A stretch of 64,000 nt of DNA, from the NCBI GenBank assembly GCA_903813345.2, contig CAIIXF020000007.1:34812538-34876537 (forward strand), given 5' to 3'. Position numbers and translations under genes: made by a program. The stretch comes from Owenia fusiformis (Eukaryota; Annelida; Polychaeta; Sabellida; Oweniidae). Under the pieces are notes generated by a model that saw only the letters and a program-made list of their open reading frames with translations, was not told where the DNA came from and did not search any database. Below are positions 35,090-45,500 of the stretch, in pieces (position 1 is the stretch's first letter; every line of letters starts with the position of its first letter).

Positions 35090-36215
35090 CAAGGGGCGAT
35101 CCATATATTCTGATAAAAATGCTCTCATTTTGTAATTTTTTCACATATCCCTCTCATTTTTTCAGAACATATAGATTATGTAATTACACATACAGTGCTA
35201 AAGCTATATCTTAAATTAATTTTGAGATAAGGTTGCCATGCCATTCATTGACCTGTAGTTGAACAGAGTCGTTTTATAATTTACATATACATTAATGAGT
35301 CAAAACTATTTAGAGAAAGTGTTTTTTGGTCACCTTTGTATATCTGGTTACCAATGTGTACGCTCGCATTAAACGAGCTCTTTTTATACTCATTTGAAGA
35401 ACAATTTCACCTATTTTGATCATGTCATTTTTAGTCATATGTTCGTGATAGCCGAATACAACGCTCTTTAAATCACATGGGTTACCGTATTTACTTAATA
35501 TAGAAGTCAGTCTGGCATGCTCATCAAAGTAAGCCTCACAGGAGCTAAGGAAATGTTCAATCGTTTCTACCTCAAACATATTACACAAAACGCAAATACA
35601 ACTGAGCCCAGAGTTTTTTACGCGCAGCTCATGGCAGTCTTTAGAGAGAGGCGCATCATTATTTTACATACTGAAATATTTTCTGGTTTCATTTTTGCTA
35701 CTAACCACCATATCGTAAATGGTTTAAGTAGTTCACTAGTCTTATACTATTTTTTTTACATCCGAAATCTTTACACCTATGTCGTGGCGCTTGTACATTG
35801 CGCAAATCGTGTTGTAGTCGTTTCTCTGTTTGGTGCCTATAATATTCTTAACCAATTTTTTTTCATGTATATTTAGATGGAAAATTCGCGTTAGTGATCA
35901 TATTGATCACAAAGTCTACTAGATTGTGGCGTTTTATACAATCCCACATTCTGTATATTGAGGAATCCCATTCTTTTCATTGTATAAATATGCTCATAAA
36001 TTGGCAAGTAGTTGCCAATTGGCCCATGGCCCATTCTGTTAAATATTGCTGTAATACCATGGCAACCTTATCTCTAAATTAATTTAAGATACAGCTATAA
36101 TATTTTAGCATAGTATGTGTTATTACATAATCTATATGTCCTGAAAATATGAGAGGAATATGTGAAAAATCTCAAAATGAGAGGATTTTTATCAGAAAAT
36201 ATGAATCGCCCCTTG
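35090..36215. mobile_element. Foldback MITE with captured LINE fragment, TA flanks
   Basis: Left end CAAGGGGCGATCCATATATT and reverse complement of the right end CAAGGGGCGATTCATATTTT begin inverted repeats of about 180 bp (through ATTATGTAAT, TATCTTAAATTAATTT and AGATAAGGTTGCCATG). TA lies outside both tips. It starts only 65 bp from the Harbinger element. The middle holds a LINE C-terminal coding fragment. Confidence 0.85.
35310..35610 (-). pseudogene. LINE C-terminal fragment (CCHC-like knuckle) inside the foldback element
   Basis: The minus-strand frame reads ICVLCNMFEVETIEHFLSSC, the Cys-x2-Cys...His...Cys knuckle that closes many LINE polyproteins, then about 70 residues ending KVTKKHFL. 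No reverse-transcriptase motif remains. Its placement between the arms shows capture by, or insertion into, the MITE. Confidence 0.65.
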
Positions 36216-36989
36216 TATATCTTGTACTTTAATTTAATAGATCAAACAAGATAGAAAGTATAATGTTTGGTTTGCAATAAGTTGCATAATTAGTCAAAAA
36301 AGCATTTAAATAGCTCTTTGAATTTCAATTTAATATGAATGATACTATGGTACAGATTTTTATAATTAATTCCAAATCGCTCTCACAGATTTCAGAGTTT
36401 AAATATCAGTTGTATACAGATCAAATCACGAAATGTAGAACCGTACATGTATCTTATAAAAACTAAAGGCTATTCGATATATATTTTCGACCCCAGTTAA
36501 AGCCTACGATAATGGCCAAGCGGCCAATTTACAAATGCTCAACAGGTCAAAACATGTGTAGAAATACGTACTAAGCATTCCACATATCAAAACGAGTGGT
36601 AACCTAACCGGAGCCCATTTTAAAATTCATAAAATTTATAATACATGAGTTATTCATGTTCTTGAAGGAATTTTAAGTCATTTGACCGTTCAATTTGTGA
36701 TGTGATCTATCTCTTTAATTAACATTTTGAACTTCTAAGATTTCATCCTAGTGAAATATAAATATTTGTTGATCTAATCTTGTCTTATTAATATCCGTTA
36801 ATATGACACCATCTCTTGGTTATTTCATCGTCTTCTACACAATGCCTTAAATCACTGATGAAATTAAAGTAACAGTGGATGTAATGCCCGGTGTAGAATC
36901 ATATTTCGATTGCTTTGGTTTAAATCTTTGGAATACGACAAAATAAAATGATGAAAATTACCGTACGTTTCGGGTTCAACGTCAACGTT
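36216..36989. other. No recognised gene
   Basis: AT-rich sequence with only short frames; no inverted or tandem repeat noticed. Confidence 0.4.
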
Positions 36990-37182
36990 CTCCCGAATAC
37001 TCATCAGGTAATCATATACCATTATGTACATCTCGTGACTCGTGACTAGATGTTTCTTCTATGAAAGATGGCAAAATAATGCCAAGAGCCTGTTCTCCAT
37101 GGGTGCTTGGGGGATGACCAATAATTTAGTGAAAGATTCAAAGCTTTTTTACACTCAAAGATTCTGTAACAATTTTTGATAA

Positions 37183-37405
37183 CTGCAACATTGAACAATG
37201 CTACAATACATTTACAATTCAACATGATGTAATACAATACAATAATATTTTGTTTTGACTGCAACATTGAACAATGCTACAATACATTTACAATTCAACA
37301 TGATGCAATACAATACAATAATATTTTGTTTTGACTGCAACATTGAACAATGCTACAATACATTTACAATTCAACGTACTGTAATATTATAATATTTTGT
37401 TTTGA
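37183..37405. repeat. Three tandem copies of a ~75-bp unit
   Basis: ACTGCAACATTGAACAATGC followed by TACAATACATTTACAATTCAAC starts near 37184, 37259 and 37334. The first two copies also share the AATACAATACAATAATATTT end. It is not present in copy 1 of the segmental duplication. Confidence 0.85.
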
Positions 37406-37693
37406 CTATTTCAATCAATCTAGGAATCAATTCATTCAGTGGTGGTAGTTATTTTTTAACTTATGTTAACATCAACTGTATGTGTCTTATCAGAGGATTT
37501 TGTTATATGCAATTTGTCATTGCCAGATAAGATTATCTGAAATATATTATAAAATATTTTATTATGAGGCTTATTTAATACTTAGATTACTGTACAAAAT
37601 TATGCACTGATGTATCCATTACATCCAGAAGTACACGTTTGAATGGTTTGAAGTAGTAAGTTGGAATAAACATTTTTTAAAAAGCTTGTTAAA

Positions 37694-38048
37694 TCATTTT
37701 ATTATGCACCTCATTAAAATACTCAAATCTGATTGGTTAAGACCTGCAGGGTCTATTGCCATACGTGGCAGCAAGATCTCGTTCTATCCAGTATTGCAGC
37801 AATTAAATCTCCAACCATCCCGTATGCCAGAATACCTATCCTCGAAAAAAATACCAGGCTCGGCTTCTGTTTTAGTAGACCCATTCTTTAAAATAAAGTA
37901 TTTCTTGACAATTTGAAGGGAGGTGCATAATAAAATAAATACTGGATGACCATGAGGTGGATATGCCAGAATACCTATCCTCGAAAAAGTACTATTCCTC
38001 GGATAGGTATTCTGGCATATCCACCTCATGGTCATCCAGTATTTGTTT
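37694..38048. mobile_element. Foldback insertion with a ~40-bp-arm hairpin
   Basis: ACTGGATGACCATGAGGTGG at 37940 is followed by ATATGCCAGAATACCTATCC and returns inverted, ending at 38041. A third copy of the TATGCCAGAATACCTATCCT core lies at 37823. The end block GAGGTGCATAATAAAAT (37919) is inverted at 37693-37710. The empty site in the 9.65-11.9 kb copy bounds the insertion. Confidence 0.75.
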
Positions 38049-38362
38049 AGTATTTTTAATTTTGAAGTGTGCTATTTCAACAAGACGTGAAACCTCTGCA
38101 AAGTGTCATACATGTACATCTTTGTTTGATACAACTTTAGAATTGTCTTTTTCCTTTCAAGATTATGCTTTTAGTTATTCATACTTTATGTCAATTAGTT
38201 AGTAAGACCTTTGGGCGTTGAAGTCAATGTTGGTAGCTATAAAATTATTGGTCCGATAATATGTGGCAGATATTTGAAGACTCCATTCCATGCTATATAA
38301 GTCACATACTCTCTAATAGTCATCTCAGATACATCCAAATCTTCCTTATATAACAGAACTTC

Positions 38363-39574
38363 TTAGTGTAGCCATAATTTCCTAACATCACCTTGGATAT
38401 GTCCTACAATTTTAGCTGTGAATTCAAGTTTGTCAAATTCTTCGGGTCCTTGCCAGCAATGTATATGAGGGGCCTTCATCACAGAAGTGACATTATCACT
38501 ACTGGCCAAGTCCATATATCCAACTGCTTTGTGGTCTTCAGTGAGATTAGGGATAATGTGATTGATGGCTAGTTCGCTCCCATACATCGTTGAGACCTGG
38601 CGCCACCAGTAAGGCCATTCACCATCTTCACTAACGTTAAACAAGCCTCCAAGGCCTGGTAAGGATTTGTTGAATTCATTATTATAAAAATGAACTGTAA
38701 TGTTCAATGCAAGTCTCGAAACTTTTTTGAATATTCCAGGCTTCGCATACCAAGTGCTTCCAAGATTAGAGATATTCTGATGATGCAAACCAAGTTTTGC
38801 CGAAATTGCCCGTAATCTACCTTCACTAAATGGTACTCCGTAACCACCGATTCCAGTGATCAAGGGATATTTACTCAGCCAACCAAGTATCGCTGGAGAT
38901 ATAAACACATCAGTATCCGTCCTCATTATCCAATCGTATCTGTTAGCGATCTGACCAAAGTTAGCATCAATTAGAAAAGTAAATGTATTAATGTAGCAAT
39001 AATCAGGGGGATAGCCTTCATGATTCTGAACCCGGTCTGAAGGAATGTACCAGCAATTGGGAACATTCTCTAAATATTTGTCCATTATCACCGGGAGGCA
39101 ATCCAACGGGAGAAATTTACATATTTCTGGATGGCAATACACTAACAAGTCAAAAATCATATCCGGCACATGTTCAGCATTGTCGATGGCAATATTTTGT
39201 TTTAGATATTTGTGCATCATCACATATTTCCAGGATGCATATAGAAATACTGTGAATTGTATTATATGCTGATCTCCACTATCTACATACATAAGTAAAG
39301 CATTATGCAGTGATGGTTTGTCTTTCCCGCTTATATTTCTTGATGGAACTTTTTCTGTAATTGGATTATTACTTTTACGCAATGTCTCCACTATTTTCAA
39401 ATGTTCAACATGAGTATCACCTGACGTTAAGTTAGACTCCAGAGTTTTTTCACAATTCAGTCCCACTTTGCGTTTCCAATTAATTGGAGCTAATGAAATC
39501 CAAAGCGATGATGACAAGATGAATCCGAGTAATATATAACCACAATTCATTCCATTAAATATTTTGACAGGCAT
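38363..39574 (-). CDS. DUF7164-like type II membrane protein, glycosyltransferase-like
   Basis: Single-exon frame of 403 aa. Residues ~10-30 (CGYILLGFILSSSLWISLA) form a signal-anchor after a short cytosolic end, so the bulk should face the Golgi or ER lumen. The C-terminal ~310 residues form one domain with a DTD motif at 220-222 (MRTDTDVFISP), conserved-looking YPLITGIGGYG, HCWQGP near the end, many aromatic residues and several N-glycosylation sequons (NIS, NIT, NLT). The DxD-like motif and topology resemble metal-dependent glycosyltransferases. I recall the domain as Pfam DUF7164, but cannot confirm it here. Lack of introns in an intron-bearing neighbourhood could mean retroposition. A broken paralogue tail lies at 11806-11868. 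Confidence 0.8.
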   Translation of the reverse strand: MPVKIFNGMNCGYILLGFILSSSLWISLAPINWKRKVGLNCEKTLESNLTSGDTHVEHLKIVETLRKSNNPITEKVPSRNISGKDKPSLHNALLMYVDSGDQHIIQFTVFLYASWKYVMMHKYLKQNIAIDNAEHVPDMIFDLLVYCHPEICKFLPLDCLPVIMDKYLENVPNCWYIPSDRVQNHEGYPPDYCYINTFTFLIDANFGQIANRYDWIMRTDTDVFISPAILGWLSKYPLITGIGGYGVPFSEGRLRAISAKLGLHHQNISNLGSTWYAKPGIFKKVSRLALNITVHFYNNEFNKSLPGLGGLFNVSEDGEWPYWWRQVSTMYGSELAINHIIPNLTEDHKAVGYMDLASSDNVTSVMKAPHIHCWQGPEEFDKLEFTAKIVGHIQGDVRKLWLH

Positions 39575-39896
39575 TTTTTCTCAATATCCTTGAACAATGC
39601 AGTAAAAATTAGAAATTGTCAAAACATTACCAACGCTATAAGTAAGTCCCGTCCAAAGTACCATTATTAATAACCAGGTAAATACAGGACAGGTAATAAA
39701 GATTACGTAATTAGTTTCATATTAGTTATAAACAGAATTGATAATTTTACTTTTAATTTTACTTTTACCGATAAGACAGTATAAGAACTTAAAAGATTGT
39801 TCAAAATGAAAGACACTGATATTGAAAATTCATAGTGTAATGTACATGTATTTTATCATAATAGTCTCGACTCATGATGATCCAAATCTTACCCTA

Positions 39897-40938
39897 CTAT
39901 CACACCAAACTAGTTCTCACTACGTTCTCGAAAACGGGCTTAAACTGTGCACGACCGGATTTGACGTACTAAGAACCCACTAAGAACCGTATGGGATCTG
40001 TTTACAAACTTCATGAAACTACTCGAACGAGTAGGTCCTCCAGAACTTAGAGCATGCTCAAAATTTTCTAGTGATAGTCACGTTCTGCAATCAGAACGAG
40101 TGACATCGTACTTAAGACGACCTGGACGCACTGGGGACACACTACGAACGGAAGTGTCGTACTTCAATCCTGCTAGGGACGTATTACCACGTTGTGTAGT
40201 CAGGCGTAAATTGCAGCCGTGAGTACCCCAATCAGGAAAATTGCACGGATTAGGGACACGATTTTACTATTTTAGAACGAGTTCAACCGTATCGAAATTT
40301 GATGGATAATTCAGTACCATATTAGAACGTATTGAGAACGAGGTACAAGTAATTGTCAACTGGTTTAAACTGATTAAGGACGTAATTGAACTGCTTGTGA
40401 AGACGAGACGAACGCACAATTTAACCCGATCTAAACTTGATACCAACGTACTGCAGATGGAATAAAGACGAGATGAACGTATTAAAAACTGCTTATGAAC
40501 GAATTAACAAAAATAGCTATCACACCAGAACCAGTTGTCACTGCGTTCTTCAAAACGTTGCCGAATCGGTTTTAAACTGTGTGCGAACTGAATGAACGTA
40601 GCTACAACGTTCTACGGTCTGTTTACGAACTTCATGGACTTTTCCGGACGGGGAATGTGATTTAGAATTTTGAATCGATTCAAAATTCGATGGCGACCAT
40701 ACCGTTCTGTAATCAGGTCATGATGACCTTCTGGACAAAGGGACGCGTTATACGACGTTGCACACCGACGTGGTGCGACCTGAACGAACTGCGAATGAGA
40801 TGGACGTATTGAAGACTGTTTATGAACGAAGAAGCTAATTATTTTAGACATATTTCCCGACCACAGCCAGATTGAGCCCGTTTTATGACGTTTTCGTAGG
40901 ACTGGCAAGAACGGGTAAGAACTTGTTTGGTGTGATAG
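39897..40938. mobile_element. CTATCACACC-family element, copy A (reverse orientation)
   Basis: It starts CTATCACACCAAACTAGTTC and ends in the inverse of the same motif. A third copy of the tip (CTATCACACCAGAACCAGTT) lies inside at 40518. The interior is rich in AACG/CGTT motifs and is homologous in reverse to 61679-62476 and 62902-63699. It is non-coding; the 118-codon frame across it is an accident. Confidence 0.85.
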
Positions 40939-41894
40939 GGGGGTTAGCATGATTGATGTAGAGAACATAGTTTGTGAACTTATGTTTGGTAGTTACTATT
41001 ATCAACCCCGTTCGCATGATTTATGACGGCAATTCGTGATTTAAAAGAAAGACTAATTTAATCAATTTTATTTTCTAAGGCTCTAAAGGTCAAAGTCATT
41101 GTTTAATCATCTAAATATTGATTAATCATATTAAAATAATCTATCATTAATTCTTAAGTTGTATTTGAAATGTTCTGAAAAAGCTGACATTTGAATAAAC
41201 GTTATTAGTATAATATTTATCGAATATTTGAACAAATCATTGGATAGGATCGAGTAAAAGTTACATTGAATTTTTAAAATTGTGATGTCATCAGGTTATT
41301 TTCAAAATTCTTTTTTCTGTAAATCTTATCTAAATATGCTAAACTTGCATAAAACAATAATAAAGGGCTGGATTACTTGAAATGAAGTATTATATTTATT
41401 ATGTTTAATAAGACATTTCAGCAACATTGGTTTAAATGAGAATTGACATTTTTTATTGTTCGATATTGTCGTCAGCTTGGGGGATGGATGGAATGGGCGG
41501 GTCATTTTGGGAAAATGTCAAGGCGGCCATATAGGATTTCCGTCCTAAAATCTTGTAAGATATACATTGTCACTGCGATTAAAGGAATGCCACTTTACGG
41601 CTGGCTTTACACCTGTTTTTTATGGTAAGAAGTTCTAGAGCTTTTACTCTTCGGTGGCGATCTTGTTTTTGGTTCAACAAGCCCACATAGATATTTAGGT
41701 AATTCCTAGGCATTGTTACCAAATGCTACGCAGCTATTTTTTGCGAGGCACTATACTGAAGATCCTTTTTAAAGATACGTAACAAAGTTTATAAAATTAT
41801 GGATATATTTCAAATTTCTTGTGAAAAGTCAAGAATTGAGCAGGCTTTCATTTTGAATACATGAAAGCCTGTAATACCACTGGTCAGGTAACGG
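40939..41894. other. No recognised gene
   Basis: AT-rich. The 61-codon frame at 41443-41628 has no domain, and no repeat structure was noticed. Confidence 0.35.
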
Positions 41895-42232
41895 CCGTAA
41901 CCTTCGTATCAAAGATGGCGGACTGTAATTGTCGATTTCAATATCTTAGGTTGACGTTATGCCTTGATATTTGAACCAAATTAGGCTTATCTCGTCCATG
42001 GGAACTATGGAATATGATAATTTGTTCATATATCGTGGGTGGGCACCACAGTTTAACATTATCTTCCACCGTGGGAAGATAACTGGGATTCTGGTTTTAA
42101 GAGATTGTTAAATCCCCGTAACCTTCCCTTAACGGTGAAAGATATCGACTATAAAATTGTTTAATTCGATGAAAGCTAAAAATCGACACTAACTGTCCGC
42201 CATCTTAGATTCGAAGGTTACGTGAATATTAC
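41895..42232. mobile_element. Small foldback MITE (GTAACCTTCGxATCxAAGATGG ends)
   Basis: GTAACCTTCGTATCAAAGATGGCGGAC on the left pairs with the reverse of GTCCGCCATCTTAGATTCGAAGGTTAC on the right. The inner TGTAATTGTCGATTT also has a counterpart in ACACTAACTGTCC/AATCGACA. Precise tips and target duplication were not resolved. Confidence 0.65.
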
Positions 42233-42514
42233 ATGTTAACTATGTTTCGAGTAATATATTACCTTTATTAGCTTTATGAGATGAACGATCTTCATTTAGT
42301 TCTTTTGTTAAAACGATCTGATTGGCGGAGGCTTAATTTTACATTCTATTTTTCAAAATATGATTCAAGCTTTAAAATGTTATTCCCATAATCCATTATT
42401 CCAGGTTACCTGCGTCACCAAAAAGTTCGAAATCGTCTTTTCTCATCATCCGCCATTTTGCAAAAAGGCGACGGTCTTCAATGTCTGATACTGAGTTTAA
42501 GTTTGTTTTTGAAC

Positions 42515-45500
42515 TCACATATTCCCCATGTCAACGTCATCCTTAGGAGGTAATAGTTCTTTCTTCAATCTAAGTTTCAGACTGTCACTCAGATTGTACT
42601 TCTTGCTTTTTCTTCCATCCTCCTTGTTTTCCTTGTTATTCTTATTTTGAAAGTTATCATCAGTACGGTCTGCACTGCCCATAGAAATCTGTAAACGTTG
42701 TATAGCATTACAATCAATTAATGATTAGATCCTGTAAGTGCATAATTGAATAATTTTAATAAACATTCGGTACATGAAAATAATACAGATAAAATTATCT
42801 TGTTTTAAATGAATTTTAAGACAAACTTTTGATGAAAACAAATATTTTGAAAAAAGCTTATATAAAAATGCAAATAGACTAACTGATAAGTGACGTAATA
42901 GTTGGCGACGTGTAACCTGCTCCATGTTGTTGGCATCTTGTTCCCCAGAGTACCTAACAGGAACATGCATTATATATGGTCAACAGAGATGCTTCACAAA
43001 TATAAACTCTACGGTACGTAATCAATTACCCAAATTTCAACTCTGGTTGAGGGTGACCGTCGGCTAAACTGAATGTCATGCAATATTTGCTTTCCTAGTA
43101 TATGTTTTACGTTTCATGAAAATAAAATTGACATTTTAAATATATGATTTACTCTCGTAAGCAACATGCATATCCATGACAAGGTAAGAAAAGACATATG
43201 ATATACTTACGTTTCTAGTCTGGATCCAGGGTCTCCAATTGGTTTTGATGATCCTTTTCTAACAGCGCATACAATAAGAATGACGATTAATATCAGCACT
43301 ATGCCACCTAATATTCCAACAACAACAGCGACTGAGGCGCATCCATCTCCCAGTTTGATGAAACCATTATTGCAACTGAAACAATTAAGGGCCAATCATT
43401 TGGTTGGCTCACTGAACATTCTATCCTCATCAGCACCTTTTGGTAGCAATATTTTCTTCTTACACATATTACGTGCATCTTCGTCATCTTATGGTTGGAA
43501 TTTCACCATTCCATTCATATATCGTTGCTCATGAGTAAAATGAAAACGAAAACTTGTTAATGTGTATTTCCCGAAACTAAATTCATTACCATTTACCAAA
43601 ACCTTTGTGTATATTTTGCTAAAAAAAGAGTTTCGTGGATCTTTTACTTGACTTTGAGTGATCATTTTTGCATAGTTTCATGAATTAAACAAAGTGTAGT
43701 TGAGAGAGAATTTTTCTGAAATGCCCAATACTCCAGATATGAGCAACGGTGTATGACAATTGTTCAGAAAACGTCAAATCATATTACCAAATTATAAAGT
43801 TCCCAGTTTCATACGAACTGAAGACTTAGGGGCGGCTCAAATCGAACAATGAATAAAATCAACGATTTCAAAAGCTATGGTATAAACACCATGTTGATTC
43901 GAAAATGTGAAGTAAAACCATACGTGCAAACAGTAGTCAGGGAGGTATTATATCCCCCGCTCAAAGAACACGTTCCGCCATAGCACCTGTCATGATCTTC
44001 ATGACTCCATGTGCCAAAAGGGATACGTTGACACATACTGTAACATCCATATTCACCATTGTAGTAATAACATCTGTGTCCATATTCACATCGGAGGATG
44101 TTGCCTGTACACGCACTGGCTACAATAATTGATTGTCTTTAAACAATAGCATTGATAAACTTGAACTATATATTTCTAAATTCTTAATCTCATGTCAAAT
44201 GGACAGATTCTATCGCAAACGTAATACTATACTAGTAGGCCTGTATTTTATGTTCATGTGATGATCATATTTTGTATATTTTACGTGTATTATCACTGTA
44301 CAATTTCATTGCATATTTGCGACACAAGAATTCAAGGGAGAGAGATGGAATTCAAATTCAAGATAATGCAAGTCAAGAGTATTCAAGTTACCCTTATGAA
44401 TCTGTCCATATGTAACATCTCGAAGATAGGCTCTGTCAACCGTAAGATTTTTCATTGTCCCATTAGTGCCGAGCGCATATGTTGTTATGTTTTTGCTTGC
44501 CATTGATTGAATGGTATTATTAACATGCGCTCTGATCGATTCAGTTCCATACTTTGGCATACCGAGATAATATTGTACGTCATATCCCAGTTCAAATTCA
44601 GCTACTATGCTCCCTTTCCTAATTGCAGATATTGTATGGTTTTTATAGCAATTGCTTACAGTTCATATCCTAGTAAAAAGTAATGGTATAACGTCTCTTA
44701 AAGACTAACTTTTAACCAATACTGTATTGTAAAATTGTAAAATGTATGTTTACTGTATGTAACTGTACTGTAATTTTTTTGCAATTGCTTTAACATGCTT
44801 ATTCTTTGAAATAAGAAAAATTAGAAAAAAGAAGTAAATCTCGTGTTGTTGGATTACAAAAGCTCCGATAATGCTATCAGATCTAGAAATGTCTATTTAA
44901 GGCATTGATGCACTCACGTGAATCTTGTAATGTTACAACTAAGTAGTGGAAAATTTGCAAAATCCAAACCGCCATTATGCTAAAAATTGAAGTACGGTCA
45001 AGCCAAGTAACTCAGTCAACATTCGATATTCGTATGTTCATCAATATTAACTAAGAATGGTGACACAATCAAATAGTAAAGCTCTGTTAAATTATTTTCC
45101 ATAAACCTTTCAGCAAACGTGTAAATGATTATTTTGATGTTCTGTTACATATTGGTGAAGCAATCTTGGGGATATGGCCTAAATTTATGAATTTCCACTA
45201 TGTCCCTGTATACCCCTACTTCAAAAGATGTATGTTAATTGTCATTTTTCATTATGAATCAATTATAAATGTATTTTTTCTTGTTTACATACAGAATGAA
45301 CTTTCTGTTTTCAAACATTGAAAGATGGTACTGCATTTATTTTTTCATGATATGGAGCAAACAAATGCGTGTCAATTTATACTGTAATATCCCACTTATA
45401 TTTCAAGGGTAGTTTTGAAGAATAATCAAGAAATTCCATGTTATCAAATGAATTCATCCTTGTCAAAGAACGTTAATGAGGATATGCGGTTTGAAAAACT

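Larger units (their letters stand above)
36990..38430. repeat. Copy 2 of the segmental duplication (partner 9650-11870)
   Basis: Aligned blocks are described at the partner. This copy keeps the full DUF7164-like gene next to it, so it is the more complete one. It differs by a ~350-bp foldback insertion (about 37694-38048), where copy 1 reads straight through from GCTTGTTAAA to TTTTTAATTTTGAA. Confidence 0.75.

Noticed and set aside
44918-44977. A possible signal-peptide start (MAVWILQIFHYLVV) on the minus strand
   Set aside because: That frame meets a stop in the next exon. The other frame of the same exon joins the mucin in phase and completes the SEA domain.
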